In this document: piece by piece, positions 24,768-33,796 of the stretch
How positions within the stretch are numbered: the first letter of the stretch is position 1
Layout of the letters: every line of letters starts with the position of its first letter
From: Corynebacterium hindlerae
GTDB taxonomy: Bacteria; Actinomycetota; Actinomycetes; Mycobacteriales; Mycobacteriaceae
DNA: 64,000 nt
Direction of reading: 5' to 3'
Assembly (NCBI RefSeq): GCF_014117265.1
Contig: NZ_CP059833.1
Span: forward strand, 2,139,069 to 2,203,068
Notes under the pieces: model-generated
What the model was told of the DNA's origin: nothing
What the model saw: the letters and a program-made list of their open reading frames with translations, nothing else
The model's database searches: none
Position numbers and translations under genes: made by a program

Positions 24768-27347
24768 TTAGGAGACAGCGTCAATGCTGCGCAGCCGCAG
24801 TGCTCGGGCGATGCGGTCGCGTGCTTCCGACACAACGCGTTCCAGCCCAGGAACGAGGTTCGTCGCCAAGAATTCGTCAGCGCGAGCTAGACCCGCCTCG
24901 GAGATATCCCATGCAGGGAACAGTCCGGTGAGGGTGGCACGAGCGACCTCGGAGGAGGCGCCGTCCCAGAAGGCAGCGGCGCGTGCGTAGTACTCGGAGT
25001 TGAACTGCTCCAGATTGGCGGCAGCGCCCGCGAAGGTAAGGCCTTCAAGCTTGTGGCGCGTGTCCAGGTTGGAAAGCGGATGGTCGAGATCGAGCAGCTT
25101 GGCAAAGATGTCTGCCTTGTTGGCTGCCGTATTGATGGCAGCTTCTGCGCGCCATGCGGAGTTTTGTCCGCTGGCAGATGGGTCGGAAGCGCGCATGGCG
25201 GCAATCTCGGTGAGTGGTTCATCCACTTCGCCCGCTGCGATGAGGGCGGTCAGTGCCCACCAGCGCAGGTCAGCGTCAATATCTAGTCCTGCTGGCGCGG
25301 TGCCGGCCAAGATACCACGGAAGTAGTCCAGGGCTGCGTCATTCGGGCGTACCTTTGCCAGGGCCTGTGCGAACGCAAGCTGGAAGTCTGACCCTGGGGC
25401 TGCGGCATGAACTCCGGAAAGAAGCAGCTCAGCCAGCAGGTTGTTGCCGTGCTCAGCAGCCCAGTCCGGGTCAGCATAGGACGTGACGGCGGTGGTGGCT
25501 TGCTGCAAGATACGCTCCAACACGGCGATCTCGGTTTCGGTGGCGGCACCGGCGGCAACCAGCGCTACGAAGTCACGGGCTTTCATTTCTCCGGCGCGGG
25601 TCATCTCCCACGCGGCGGACCAGCAGAGGGTGCGCGGCATCGGGTCGGTGATGCGGGCGATGTTGTCGCGAACGAACTCGAGGGAACCTGCGTCGAGTCC
25701 CATGAGGCAGTAGGTGAGGTCGTCGTCATTGACCAACACGAGGTCAGCGGCCGGCAGGCCGACCAGCTCAGGAACCGAGGTAGAGGCGCCGTCCACATCG
25801 ATTTCTACTCGATGGGTGCGTTGGACTGCGCCGTCGACAAGCGAGTACAGCCCGACGGCGATGCGGTGAGTGCGCAGCTCGCCCGCGCCGGGCTGGGCGC
25901 CGGACTGCTCAACAGCGAAGGAGGTGTATGCGCCGTCGGCAACCTCAAACACCGGCGACAGTTTGTTGATGCCCGTGGTCTTGAGCCACTGATCAGCCCA
26001 GGTGGACAGGTCGCGCCCGGAAGCTTTTTCAAAGGCGCCGAGTAGATCGTCGAAGGTGGCGTTGTCAAACGCGTGGTTGGCGAAGTGCTGGCGGACACCT
26101 GCGAGGAATGCCTCACGGCCTACGTAGGCCTGGAGTTGCTTGAGTACCGAAGAGCCCTTTGCGTAGGTGATGCCGTCGAAGTTGGCTTCGACTGTTTCGA
26201 TGTCGGTGGCGTCCGCGAAGATCGGGTGCGTGGATGGCAGCTGATCCTGCTGGTAGGCCCATGACTTTTCGATGTTCGCGAAGGTGACCCATGCGGTGTC
26301 GAACTCCGTTTCCTCCGCCTGCGAGATGGCCGCGGACCAGGTGGCGAAGGACTCGTTGAGCCACAGATCATCCCACCATTGCATGGTGACCAGGTCGCCG
26401 AACCACATGTGCGCCATCTCATGCAGGACGGTGTCGCAGCGACGTTCGTAGCGGTAGCGGGTGACCTTGGAGGTGAAGACGTACTCGTCGCGGAAAGTGA
26501 CGCAGCCTGCGTTTTCCATGGCTCCCATGTTGAATTCTGGGACGAACAGCTGGTCGTACTTGCCAAAGGGGTAGGCGTAGCCGAAGTTGCGGTGGTACCA
26601 GTCAAAGCCCTGTTTGGTTTGTTCAAACAGTCGCTCGGCATCCAGCGAGGAAGCGATGGAGGCGCGGCAGAAAATACCAAGGGGGATTTCTAGCTCACGG
26701 GGCTGGTCAGCTGGGGTTTCTGGGTGGTGGGTGAGTGTGCCGCGCCAGGTGTCGCGCACCTCATGGTATGGCCCAGCGCAGACCGCGACGAGATATGTCG
26801 ACAGCAAGTAATCGACGGAAGCAGTATGACGCAGGAACTCACCTTCGGTTTCGACAGCGGTTTCAGCGTTGGTGATGAACTTCCAGTCCTTCGGGGTCAG
26901 CCCGGAGATACGGTAGGTGGCTTTCTGATCAGGCTGGTCGAAGCACGCGAACATGCGCTTTGCGTCCGCGGTTTCGAATTGGGTGTAGAGGTAGGGCTGA
27001 TTGTCTGCAGGATCCACGAAACGGTGCAGGCCTTGACCGGTGTGGGAGTAGGGAATGGTGGCGTCAACAACCAGGGTGTACTCGCCTGGAGTAAGGCCCG
27101 TGAGAGCCAGGCCGTTCTCTGGGGAGTAGTCGGCCTCAAGCACAGCGCCGTTGAGGGTGGCAGCGACGCGGTCGGCGCGCAAGTCAATGAAGGTATCGCC
27201 CGGTTGCAGCACCGAGAAGGTGACGGTGGTGCGGGATTCGAAGGTGTCCTCGCTGGTGGTGAGGTCGAGATCGACGTCGTAGTGGGAGACTTTCAGCAGC
27301 TCGGAGCGTCGGTTAGCTTCGTCGCGCGTGAGATTGATAGAAGTCAT
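24768..27347 (-). CDS. pepN: Aminopeptidase N
   Basis: An 859-residue M1 metallopeptidase. GAMEN near residue 273 recognises the substrate N-terminus; HEMAHMWFGDLV near 308 with the downstream Glu (WLNESFATW) binds zinc. The C-terminal ERAP1-like helical domain follows. It removes N-terminal amino acids in the cytoplasm. Divergent from the nitroreductase gene, as pepN (Rv2467) and Rv2466c in M. tuberculosis. The length matches the actinobacterial family. Confidence 0.96.
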   Translation of the reverse strand: MTSINLTRDEANRRSELLKVSHYDVDLDLTTSEDTFESRTTVTFSVLQPGDTFIDLRADRVAATLNGAVLEADYSPENGLALTGLTPGEYTLVVDATIPYSHTGQGLHRFVDPADNQPYLYTQFETADAKRMFACFDQPDQKATYRISGLTPKDWKFITNAETAVETEGEFLRHTASVDYLLSTYLVAVCAGPYHEVRDTWRGTLTHHPETPADQPRELEIPLGIFCRASIASSLDAERLFEQTKQGFDWYHRNFGYAYPFGKYDQLFVPEFNMGAMENAGCVTFRDEYVFTSKVTRYRYERRCDTVLHEMAHMWFGDLVTMQWWDDLWLNESFATWSAAISQAEETEFDTAWVTFANIEKSWAYQQDQLPSTHPIFADATDIETVEANFDGITYAKGSSVLKQLQAYVGREAFLAGVRQHFANHAFDNATFDDLLGAFEKASGRDLSTWADQWLKTTGINKLSPVFEVADGAYTSFAVEQSGAQPGAGELRTHRIAVGLYSLVDGAVQRTHRVEIDVDGASTSVPELVGLPAADLVLVNDDDLTYCLMGLDAGSLEFVRDNIARITDPMPRTLCWSAAWEMTRAGEMKARDFVALVAAGAATETEIAVLERILQQATTAVTSYADPDWAAEHGNNLLAELLLSGVHAAAPGSDFQLAFAQALAKVRPNDAALDYFRGILAGTAPAGLDIDADLRWWALTALIAAGEVDEPLTEIAAMRASDPSASGQNSAWRAEAAINTAANKADIFAKLLDLDHPLSNLDTRHKLEGLTFAGAAANLEQFNSEYYARAAAFWDGASSEVARATLTGLFPAWDISEAGLARADEFLATNLVPGLERVVSEARDRIARALRLRSIDAVS

Positions 27348-27402
27348 GGTGTCCTTTCTCTACAATTGGGTTCCAATTTACCGCGAGCGAAAGGTGTATG
27401 GC

Positions 27403-28020
27403 ATGAATTCTGAAGTGACGTTTTGGTTCGACGTATCCTGCCCGTTTTGCTGGATAACCTCCCGCTGGATCAAGGAGGTCGAGCAGGTGCGCGACGTCAC
27501 GGTGCGTTGGGTGCCAATGTCGCTTTCCGTGCTTAACGACGGCCGGGACTTGGATCCTGAGTACATGAAGATGATGGAAGCTAACTGGGGTCCAGCGCGG
27601 GTGTTTGCAGCGGTTGCCACCCAACATCCAGAGAAGGTGGATGAACTCTACACGACCCTTGGAACGCTGGTGCACAATGACGGTAACGGTGGCCGCAAGG
27701 GGTTCGGCGGTTACGACGAGCTGATCCCGGTTGCGTTGGAAAAAGTCGGTTTGCCTGCGGCATTGGCTGAGGTGGCGAACACCGAGGAATGGGATGATGC
27801 CCTGCGCGAATTCCACCAAGGCGCGATGGATGAGGTGGGCGATGAGGTTGGCACCCCGGTAGTTAAGCTCGGGGACACAGCCTTCTTCGGCCCGGTCCTC
27901 ACCCGCATTCCACGAGGCGAAGAAGCTGGCCGGATTTTTGATGGTGCGTTTGCTCTCGCAGGGCACCCGCATTTCTTCGAACTAAAACGCACCAGGACCG
28001 AAAAACCGCAGTTTGATTAG
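27403..28020 (+). CDS. DsbA-fold mycothiol-dependent nitroreductase (Rv2466c-like)
   Basis: ATG 27403 gives 205 residues of the DsbA/thioredoxin fold with the active-site CPFC (FDVSCPFCWITSRW, about residues 12-15). The cis-Pro loop is GTPVVKLGDTAFFGPV. M. tuberculosis Rv2466c, next to pepN, uses mycothiol to reduce nitro compounds and peroxides; the synteny here supports the same role, with CPFC in place of CPWC. The in-frame start at 27328 overlaps the pepN start region and is rejected. Confidence 0.88.
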   Translation: MNSEVTFWFDVSCPFCWITSRWIKEVEQVRDVTVRWVPMSLSVLNDGRDLDPEYMKMMEANWGPARVFAAVATQHPEKVDELYTTLGTLVHNDGNGGRKGFGGYDELIPVALEKVGLPAALAEVANTEEWDDALREFHQGAMDEVGDEVGTPVVKLGDTAFFGPVLTRIPRGEEAGRIFDGAFALAGHPHFFELKRTRTEKPQFD

Positions 28021-28481
28021 CGGGCGTCTATGTCCCGAATTTTCTTAGTATCTAGGCGACAGGTCGCTTGCCCCGAAGAGTCCACTACTTCAGCTACGGT
28101 CTCGCCTTGGTAAGTGACCTTGCAGGATACCTGTGGATCTGGGCCTGGATTGTCCAACGTCACTGTCATCACAGGTGAGATTCCCGAGATCTCGGCTTTT
28201 TCCTGGAACGGTAGTGGCGCAGCATCGATATTAACTAAGGTGCCTGAGGCGCTGTAGGTGATGTGGGCTGTTGGAGCATTCCCCGTGGCCTCGATGGTCA
28301 CGGAATACACGCGATTTATCGATGCACTTGAACTTCCCAGCTCATCGCGTGCTCCCGCGGAGCCGGTAGGGGCGTGACTTGATGGTGCGCTGTCGGCCGG
28401 TGTGGAGGCCGGTTCCGGTGTCGGTGAAGAAGTGCAAGCACTCACGGTCAGCAGCAGTAGTAGTGGGGCAATTTTTTTCAT
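28017..28481 (-). CDS. MmpS-like lipoprotein
   Basis: A 154-residue lipoprotein (lipobox VSAC). After a Ser/Pro/Ala linker comes a beta-rich domain: VYSVTIEATGNAPTAHITYSAS, PLPFQEKAEIS and VSCKVTYQGETVAEVVDSSGQATC. This is the MmpS-family pattern, with two Cys likely paired. The start overlaps the stop of the upstream lipoprotein gene as ATGA, and the stop overlaps the convergent nitroreductase gene by four bases. MmpS proteins assist MmpL lipid exporters, but no mmpL is present. Confidence 0.78.
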   Translation of the reverse strand: MKKIAPLLLLLTVSACTSSPTPEPASTPADSAPSSHAPTGSAGARDELGSSSASINRVYSVTIEATGNAPTAHITYSASGTLVNIDAAPLPFQEKAEISGISPVMTVTLDNPGPDPQVSCKVTYQGETVAEVVDSSGQATCRLDTKKIRDIDAR

Positions 28482-28948
28482 TGTGAATATAGAATCCCAT
28501 CCCAGGCGCAGGTTGCCATTTTTTCCGCGTCGATCTGCTCGGCAATAACAGTACCGTTTCTCAGTGCGCGACAGCTAAAACGAATGTCCTCTTCCATCTT
28601 CTCTGGGTCGATGGGCACTAGCGAAATCGAAGCTGCACTACCTTCGATTTTTGCTTTGATCGTCATTGTGTGGGGGAGTGGCTGTTCCAGGACCATGTTG
28701 TCCCCGAGTTCATCGACGTACTGCAGCATGCCAGTAGGTTCCGTCGACTCGAACTCCAACGTAATCTCTTCCACCAAGCTCTCATCCAGCGGGGTAGCGG
28801 TTCGACGTTGCTCCGCAAAGTCCTTTTCGAGCTGCGTATAAAACTCGGTCATCTCTTTCTTGGTTTTGTCGCGAGCAGCTTGTTCCCCCATCCCGCAGCC
28901 TGATAAGGAAAGTAGGGCTATTGTCGCTAACGCCGTGCTCCGGATCAT
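28478..28948 (-). CDS. Lipoprotein with conserved Cys pair, paralogue of its neighbours
   Basis: A 156-residue lipoprotein with lipobox LSGC and GAGGA upstream of ATG. A charged helical segment (DKTKKEMTEFYTQLEKDFAEQ) precedes a beta-rich domain with PLPHTMTIKAKIEG and FSCRALRNGTVIAEQIDAEKMATC. The C-x(n)-G-x(n)-C ending repeats the pattern of the flanking lipoproteins, so it is probably a diverged copy. It is co-transcribed with the next gene. Confidence 0.72.
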   Translation of the reverse strand: MIRSTALATIALLSLSGCGMGEQAARDKTKKEMTEFYTQLEKDFAEQRRTATPLDESLVEEITLEFESTEPTGMLQYVDELGDNMVLEQPLPHTMTIKAKIEGSAASISLVPIDPEKMEEDIRFSCRALRNGTVIAEQIDAEKMATCAWDGILYSQ

Positions 28949-29008
28949 GAGGGGTCCTCACTGTGCTGTGATAAGTATTTCGGTAAATACTAGTGTGCGC
29001 AGGCAGCC

Positions 29009-29689
29009 TTAGCCACAGTTTGCGAGGATTCTTGAGATCGCTTCCTTTTCCGGGGCAGTGACCCACAGCTGGTATTTGGCCTTCACCTGAACCTGGCGAG
29101 TGACGTAGTCGCAGCGAAATGCTTTGTTCGCCGGCAGCCAGGTGGCCGCGTCGCCATCGCCTTTTTGTTGATTGGCCGGACCGGAAACAGCCAACAGATT
29201 CAGCGGGTCGTTTGCGAAATTGCGGCGCTGGTCGTCGTTAAGCTGCTGCGCCCCCGTCTGCCACGCATTCGATAGCGACACCACATGGTCTATCTGGACG
29301 TCCGAGGAATGTGGGCCGCGCACAAAGTTGATGTCGGTTCCGGTGTACGGGTCGTGCAGCACCCCGGTGAGCACCACGCAGTTGTGGGTGCGCGGTTTGA
29401 AGGTTTCCTCAACGAGGTCGCGCTGCAGAATGTCATTGCGAGTATCGCACCCGTTGTGTCCCAGCTCCACCGTCACGTCGTCATCCCAATGCCGGAACTT
29501 ATCGCGTGCGTAACCAGTTTTCGGTGCGCGTCCCTTCACGGGCAAGGAATTGAGCAAGTCCAAGCTCGCATTGCTTGCCGACGCCACCGGCTGTGGTGCC
29601 GAAGCTGCCGCATATTCCGTCGGCCCCTCTGTGCTGGTACAGCTGGTGAGGCAAAAAACAGCTATCAGGCTGGCCGCGATACGGCGCAC
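29009..29689 (-). CDS. Secreted HNH-family nuclease lipoprotein (DUF1524)
   Basis: A 226-residue protein with signal peptide and lipobox LTSC. The nuclease domain shows CDTRNDILQRDL, GTDINFVRGPHSSDVQIDHVVSLSNAW with catalytic His (DHV), and RRNFANDPLNLLAVSG then KGDGDAATWLPANKAFRCDY, the DUF1524/HNH pattern of exported actinobacterial nucleases. It probably degrades extracellular DNA. It sits between lipoproteins of the MmpS-like type. Confidence 0.88.
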   Translation of the reverse strand: MRRIAASLIAVFCLTSCTSTEGPTEYAAASAPQPVASASNASLDLLNSLPVKGRAPKTGYARDKFRHWDDDVTVELGHNGCDTRNDILQRDLVEETFKPRTHNCVVLTGVLHDPYTGTDINFVRGPHSSDVQIDHVVSLSNAWQTGAQQLNDDQRRNFANDPLNLLAVSGPANQQKGDGDAATWLPANKAFRCDYVTRQVQVKAKYQLWVTAPEKEAISRILANCG

Positions 29690-29726
29690 GGTAACAACTC
29701 CTTAGGGAAAATACTCCCGGAGAATT

Positions 29727-30278
29727 TTAGTACGTCACCTTTCCGGCATCGATATCGGCTAGCAGCTCTGCTGGGACAGAACACGAAATCTTGCCGTCCT
29801 CGGCCCACGAATTCTCGAGCACCGGCTTGCCGTTGTACGTCACACTGCACGTCAACGAGGTACTGCGGTCAAGACTTCCCGCCATCAGATTGATGTAGTA
29901 ATCCGTGGTGGTCACATCTGCAGTGAACGGCAGCTGTACTGCCTTGCTGGGGTCCTTATCTAGCATGACCAGTGCATCTGACGAACCATTAAACGTGACC
30001 GTGACGGTGCGTGCCTTTTTGTCATACTTCAGGCCAGAGCTGGTCCAATACTTCGCATAATCAGTACTGCCCAGTACGACATTAGGGGTGAGTTTCGCAA
30101 ACTTAGGGTTTGAGGGCGCCCGATCTCCCTGCTTGGCAGGTGGAGTGCTACTAGTGACGACACTGCTCGTGGCAGGAGGCTGTGCCACAGGCTCAGTGAC
30201 TTTACTGTCATCCGTAGATGTACAACCGGCAATGGCGGCACAGGTGAGCAGCGCACTAGCAATGACAATCGCCCGCAT
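29727..30278 (-). CDS. MmpS-like lipoprotein
   Basis: A 183-residue lipoprotein (lipobox IAGC) with a Pro/Ser/Thr linker to about residue 60. The C-terminal domain reads VTVTFNGSSDALVML, VQLPFTADVTT and LTCSVTYNGKPVLENSWAEDGKISC, then DIDAGKVTY. The Cys pair and the closing D-I-D-A motif match the lipoprotein at 28017-28481 (RDIDAR), so both descend from one ancestor. Role unknown. Confidence 0.78.
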   Translation of the reverse strand: MRAIVIASALLTCAAIAGCTSTDDSKVTEPVAQPPATSSVVTSSTPPAKQGDRAPSNPKFAKLTPNVVLGSTDYAKYWTSSGLKYDKKARTVTVTFNGSSDALVMLDKDPSKAVQLPFTADVTTTDYYINLMAGSLDRSTSLTCSVTYNGKPVLENSWAEDGKISCSVPAELLADIDAGKVTY

Positions 30279-30362
30279 GGGGATTCCCTTCAGTTCGCTG
30301 AAATTACCAGCTATTAAAACCTGAAACTGTAGGAGGTGCAGAGCTATTAATAGAAATGTTAT

Positions 30363-31514
30363 CTAGCTGGTAGCGCGCTCCCGCCACGCCGGTGGAACGT
30401 ACACACACGTGGGGTCAGAGGCGCTGATGTCCCTGGTCAACGCATAAGCCGTGGAACGAGAACCACCGCAGACATGGTGGAACTCGCACACCGAGCATTT
30501 GCCATGCCAATGATCTGGGTCGCGGAGCTTCTTGAACACGGGCGAATTGGTGTAAATATCGTGGAAATCCTGCTCCTTTACGTTGCCACAGTGCAGTGGC
30601 AAGAACCCGTTGGGGTAGACGTCGCCAATGTGATCAATGAATGCGAAACCGGAGCCCGAGTTCACCGCCATCGGGGCGCGCGGCGGGCGGGGATGCTCAG
30701 GAACAGCGCCCAACAGCTCAGTAGTCTTTGCAGTGAGTTCCTCATACAGCGGGCCACCTTCAAAGGGAACCCCTTGCTGATTTTGGATCACCACTCGACG
30801 GTACTGCGGTGCTTCGGTCGTCTTGATGGCGATGCGGTTGGAGACATCCGCCAGCCAGTGCAACACATCTTCGCGCTCGTCCGGGCTCAGGGCATCGAGG
30901 TCCGCGCCTCGGCCTGTGGGAACCAGGAAGAACACGTACCACATCTTTGCGCCCATTCCCATAACGGTTTTGAGTAGCGCGGGGGCTTCGTGGATATTCT
31001 TCTTGGTCAGTGTCGAGTTAATCTGCAGTCGGTAGCCTGCTTCATTGATGACCGGTGCCATAGCTACCGTCTTATCGAAGGTTCCAGAGAAACCGCGAAA
31101 TGCGTCGTGCGTTTGTGCCGTCGCACCGTCGAGAGACATAGACATCGCCTTGCCACCCGCCTCCCGCAGCGCATGAATCCGCTCCGGGGTGAGTTTAGGG
31201 GTGACCGAAGGGGACAGGGACATATTCAGCCCGAGGCTTGTGCCGTAGCGAGTCAGCTCCTCCAGGTCATCACGCTCGAATGGGTCGCCGCCGGTGAGGA
31301 CCACCAGCGGTAACGGTTTTTCATAGCTGGCCAGGTTCTCCAGCAGCTTTTTGCCTTCCTCTAGCGTGAGCTGGTTCGGGTTCGGCTCATGCTGGGCATC
31401 CGCGCGGCAGTGCTTGCACACCAAACCACAGGCCCGGGTCACTTCCCAGATGACAATGAAAGGCTTGGTGTTAATGTCATGGCGGACGGTACGAACTACA
31501 GGCGCATGAGACAC
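30363..31514 (-). CDS. Radical SAM/SPASM protein
   Basis: A 383-residue enzyme starting at GTG 31514. CGLVCKHC near residue 30 is the CxxxCxxC site for the SAM-binding 4Fe-4S cluster, with TGGDPFERDD as the GGE-like motif. The C-terminus has HCGNV, KCSVCEFHHVCGG and DPTCVYVPP, a SPASM-type set of Cys for extra clusters. The layout is close to the TIGR04053 and AhbD/NirJ groups involved in heme-type side-chain chemistry, or in peptide modification. No peptide precursor gene is evident nearby, and the substrate is unknown. Confidence 0.85.
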   Translation of the reverse strand: MSHAPVVRTVRHDINTKPFIVIWEVTRACGLVCKHCRADAQHEPNPNQLTLEEGKKLLENLASYEKPLPLVVLTGGDPFERDDLEELTRYGTSLGLNMSLSPSVTPKLTPERIHALREAGGKAMSMSLDGATAQTHDAFRGFSGTFDKTVAMAPVINEAGYRLQINSTLTKKNIHEAPALLKTVMGMGAKMWYVFFLVPTGRGADLDALSPDEREDVLHWLADVSNRIAIKTTEAPQYRRVVIQNQQGVPFEGGPLYEELTAKTTELLGAVPEHPRPPRAPMAVNSGSGFAFIDHIGDVYPNGFLPLHCGNVKEQDFHDIYTNSPVFKKLRDPDHWHGKCSVCEFHHVCGGSRSTAYALTRDISASDPTCVYVPPAWRERATS

Positions 31515-31611
31515 GTCAGAAACACTTTCTATCAGCAGGCAGTTAACTCCGACGCTAGCCCCGCCATGAGTGGTTCGTCCAACTTTGTGACAAACAACTA
31601 CAATCGGTCAC

Positions 31612-32085
31612 ATGCGCGTATACCTAGGAGCGGACCACGCAGGGTTCGAAATGAAGAACATTATCGCCGAGCACCTCAAGGGCCTTGGACACGAGGTCAT
31701 TGATTGCGGCGCTCACACCTACGATGCCGACGACGACTACCCGGCGTTCTGCATCGAAGCAGCCTCCCGTACTGTCAACGACCCAGGTTCCCTTGGTATC
31801 GTCCTCGGCGGTTCCGGCAACGGTGAACAGATCGCAGCCAACAAGGTCAAGGGCGCCCGCTGTGCGCTGGCATGGTCCCCAGAGACTGCCCGCCTTGCCC
31901 GCGAGCACAACAACGCACAGCTCATTGGCCTCGGGGGTCGTATGCACTCCAAGGAAGAAGCCCTCGCCATCGTTGAGGCTTTCCTGGACCAGGAGTGGAG
32001 TCAGGCGGAGCGCCACCAGCGCCGTATCGACATCCTCGCGGACTACGAGAAAACCGGCATCGCCCCAGCGCTGCCAGCTGAATAA
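31612..32085 (+). CDS. rpiB: Ribose-5-phosphate isomerase B
   Basis: A 157-residue LacAB/RpiB protein. GADHAGFEMK (Asp and His of the site), GIVLGGSGNGEQIAANKVKGARCAL with the Ser/Gly catalytic loop, and NNAQLIGLGGRMH are present. It interconverts ribose 5-phosphate and ribulose 5-phosphate. No ribosome binding site precedes ATG 31612, while TACAAT lies at 31599-31604, so the message may be leaderless. Divergent from the radical SAM gene. Confidence 0.93.
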   Translation: MRVYLGADHAGFEMKNIIAEHLKGLGHEVIDCGAHTYDADDDYPAFCIEAASRTVNDPGSLGIVLGGSGNGEQIAANKVKGARCALAWSPETARLAREHNNAQLIGLGGRMHSKEEALAIVEAFLDQEWSQAERHQRRIDILADYEKTGIAPALPAE

Positions 32086-32087
32086 GA

Positions 32088-32111
32088 AAAACCCCGGTCC
32101 GCCGGGGTTTT
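32088..32111. terminator. Bidirectional terminator after rpiB
   Basis: AAAACCCCGG/CCGGGGTTTT with loop TCCG, between convergent genes. Confidence 0.85.
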
Positions 32112-32116
32112 GTTAG

Positions 32117-32893
32117 TTAAAAGTCGAAGCCTCCGAAATCGCCGAAGTCGCCACCAAAGTCTCCGGGATCGCCGGGGGAGTCGTCGAAAAGCCCGCCACC
32201 GGCGTCGTCCATACCACCGGCCTGTAGGCCGTCCTGGAAGCCATCGCCGTAACCGGCCTCGAACGCCGACGCGTCATAACCGACCCCGGACATGCCTCCG
32301 AACATGGTGGAAAAGAGCAGAACTGACCCCGCTGTCCACATGCCCGTGCGCATTGCCGACGCCCACCACGGTTCCGAATACCACCCAGCCGGAACTGGGC
32401 GCCCAGCCACCATGCCGCCAGGATAGTAGTGCTGCGCATGAGCACTTGCCTGCGGAGACGCAGTGATCTGCTTGCCTTCGAAATCAATCGTGCGCTCTTC
32501 TGTCACCCGGCCCGCCTGGCGCTGCCCCTCGAGCGGCGGCAGCTCTGGACCGGCGGGCATCCCCATGATTTCTCGGGCGGCATTGACATAATGCAGACCT
32601 TCCAGCGCTGACTCGCGGGCAAGTTCTGCCTGCCGAGTGGTCTGAGCTGTGCTGATCTGAGAACTTGCGGCATTGAAACGCTCAGAAGCATCGGCCATTG
32701 CCTGGGTAGAGGCCGCATCAGAGCCCGTCAGGCTAAGTACCTGCGAGCCTAGACGGTCAATCCACCGCCGAGCATCAGCCACAGCATCGTCAAAACGAGC
32801 TGCCTCCTGCTTCGCCCCGCCTTGCGATGACAATTTAGACACCGCGAATACCGCAGCGGCGACAACTCCGAAGATAAGGACTAGAGATAACAC
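32117..32893 (-). CDS. Conserved membrane protein with Gly/Asp-rich tail
   Basis: A 258-residue protein: an N-terminal membrane helix (LVLIFGVVAAAVFAVSKL), a helical segment (about 30-105, FDDAVADARRWIDRLGSQV and QTTRQAELARESALEGL), a middle region rich in Tyr/Pro/Trp, a second hydrophobic stretch, and a C-terminal tail of Gly/Asp/Phe repeats (GGDFGDFGGFDF). The architecture is known from actinobacterial proteins of unknown function. It converges with rpiB. Confidence 0.7.
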   Translation of the reverse strand: MLSLVLIFGVVAAAVFAVSKLSSQGGAKQEAARFDDAVADARRWIDRLGSQVLSLTGSDAASTQAMADASERFNAASSQISTAQTTRQAELARESALEGLHYVNAAREIMGMPAGPELPPLEGQRQAGRVTEERTIDFEGKQITASPQASAHAQHYYPGGMVAGRPVPAGWYSEPWWASAMRTGMWTAGSVLLFSTMFGGMSGVGYDASAFEAGYGDGFQDGLQAGGMDDAGGGLFDDSPGDPGDFGGDFGDFGGFDF

Positions 32894-32944
32894 GTTGCTC
32901 CTTGTAAACCGTTCACTTACAACAGCAACGAGTGAAGAGTTAAG

Positions 32945-33160
32945 TTAGTTCCCCTTTTGCTTCTGCCGGTCCTGTGTCCACTCCTTAACGTCCTCAGAGC
33001 TCCACAGCGTCAACCCGTGCAGCTTCGCCACTGGCTTCGGTGCGCGACCTCGGCCGGCATAGCTAGTAAAAGTGCCACGTGCGGTGCTAGAAAACTCCGC
33101 GCATTCAGATGCTGTCCAGAGCTCCTGACCAGTATCAGAATCGATAATTTTAGGTTTCAT
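32945..33160 (-). CDS. Small DNA-binding protein, MerR-type HTH
   Basis: ATG 33160 gives 71 residues: LWTASECAEFSSTARGTFTSYAGRGRAPKPVAKLHGLTLWSSEDVKEW is a winged helix of the HTH_17 class. It sits next to tRNA-Gly and the remnant phage region, so it could be an excisionase-like relic or a host regulator. The in-frame TTG at 33169 is less likely. Confidence 0.65.
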   Translation of the reverse strand: MKPKIIDSDTGQELWTASECAEFSSTARGTFTSYAGRGRAPKPVAKLHGLTLWSSEDVKEWTQDRQKQKGN

Positions 33161-33282
33161 GCCACACAATTTTAACGAGGCAAATTATAAATAAGGTTCC
33201 CAAAGTGGCACAGTTCGATAACGGAATGACGATTTTGGAAAGTGGGATCACATGCGCTATAGTTACCCGACGTACCACATTC

Positions 33283-33357
33283 GGGAATGTCGTATAGTGG
33301 CTATTACCCCAGCCTTCCAAGCTGGTGACGCGGGTTCGATTCCCGTCATTCCCTCCA
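33283..33357 (+). tRNA. tRNA-Gly(TCC)
   Basis: Acceptor GGGAATG/CATTCCC, anticodon stem CCAGC/GCTGG with loop CTTCCAA giving TCC, T-stem GCGGG/CCCGT. CCA is encoded at 33355-33357. Its 3' end faces the phage-like genes that follow. Confidence 0.93.
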
Positions 33358-33427
33358 ATGCTTATAATGGCCGGTTTACCTGCGCTAATAGGGCCGTCTA
33401 TTCGTCCTATCGGTGGGGTGCGTGACG

Positions 33428-33796
33428 CTATCGTGGTGCTAAAAATGTGCTAACGCGCCGGGTTGAAAACTCACTTAAATAAGCCGTGGTGCTAATCCGC
33501 CAATCGGCAGGATCATTCCGATTCTGGCTCACCCGTGCGCCACACCTGCGCACTAGGCCGATCGTCAACCTCCGCACCCCGCGCCCCCGCCGTATGCGGC
33601 TGAATAAAAACAGGCTTCCTAAGCTTCCGACCCTTGCCCCAAGCCTGCTGCCTCCAATGCCCCGCACCGCCACAACAGCATCATCTAGCGCATCATCCCG
33701 CGCATCAATCGCGGCCTGAAACCCCTCAGCAAGCTCCACATACCCGGTGTGGGCCTTCTCCACAATGAACGGCAAAACGTGTGGCGTCCAGGGCAT
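33428..33796 (-). CDS. Hypothetical protein coupled to the HTH regulator
   Basis: ATG 33796 overlaps the stop of the upstream regulator as TAATG. The 122-residue product begins MPWTPHVLPFIVEKAHTGYVELAEGFQAAIDARDD, a natural-looking acidic helix, but beyond about residue 45 it becomes Arg-rich and shadow-like (RIRRGRGVRRLTIGLVRR). The 3' part may be frameshifted. Function unknown. Confidence 0.45.
   Translation of the reverse strand: MPWTPHVLPFIVEKAHTGYVELAEGFQAAIDARDDALDDAVVAVRGIGGSRLGARVGSLGSLFLFSRIRRGRGVRRLTIGLVRRCGARVSQNRNDPADWRISTTAYLSEFSTRRVSTFLAPR

Noticed and set aside
24768..27413. Several plus-strand frames of 60-230 codons opposite pepN
   Set aside because: They follow the pepN codon pattern and have no start signals or motifs.
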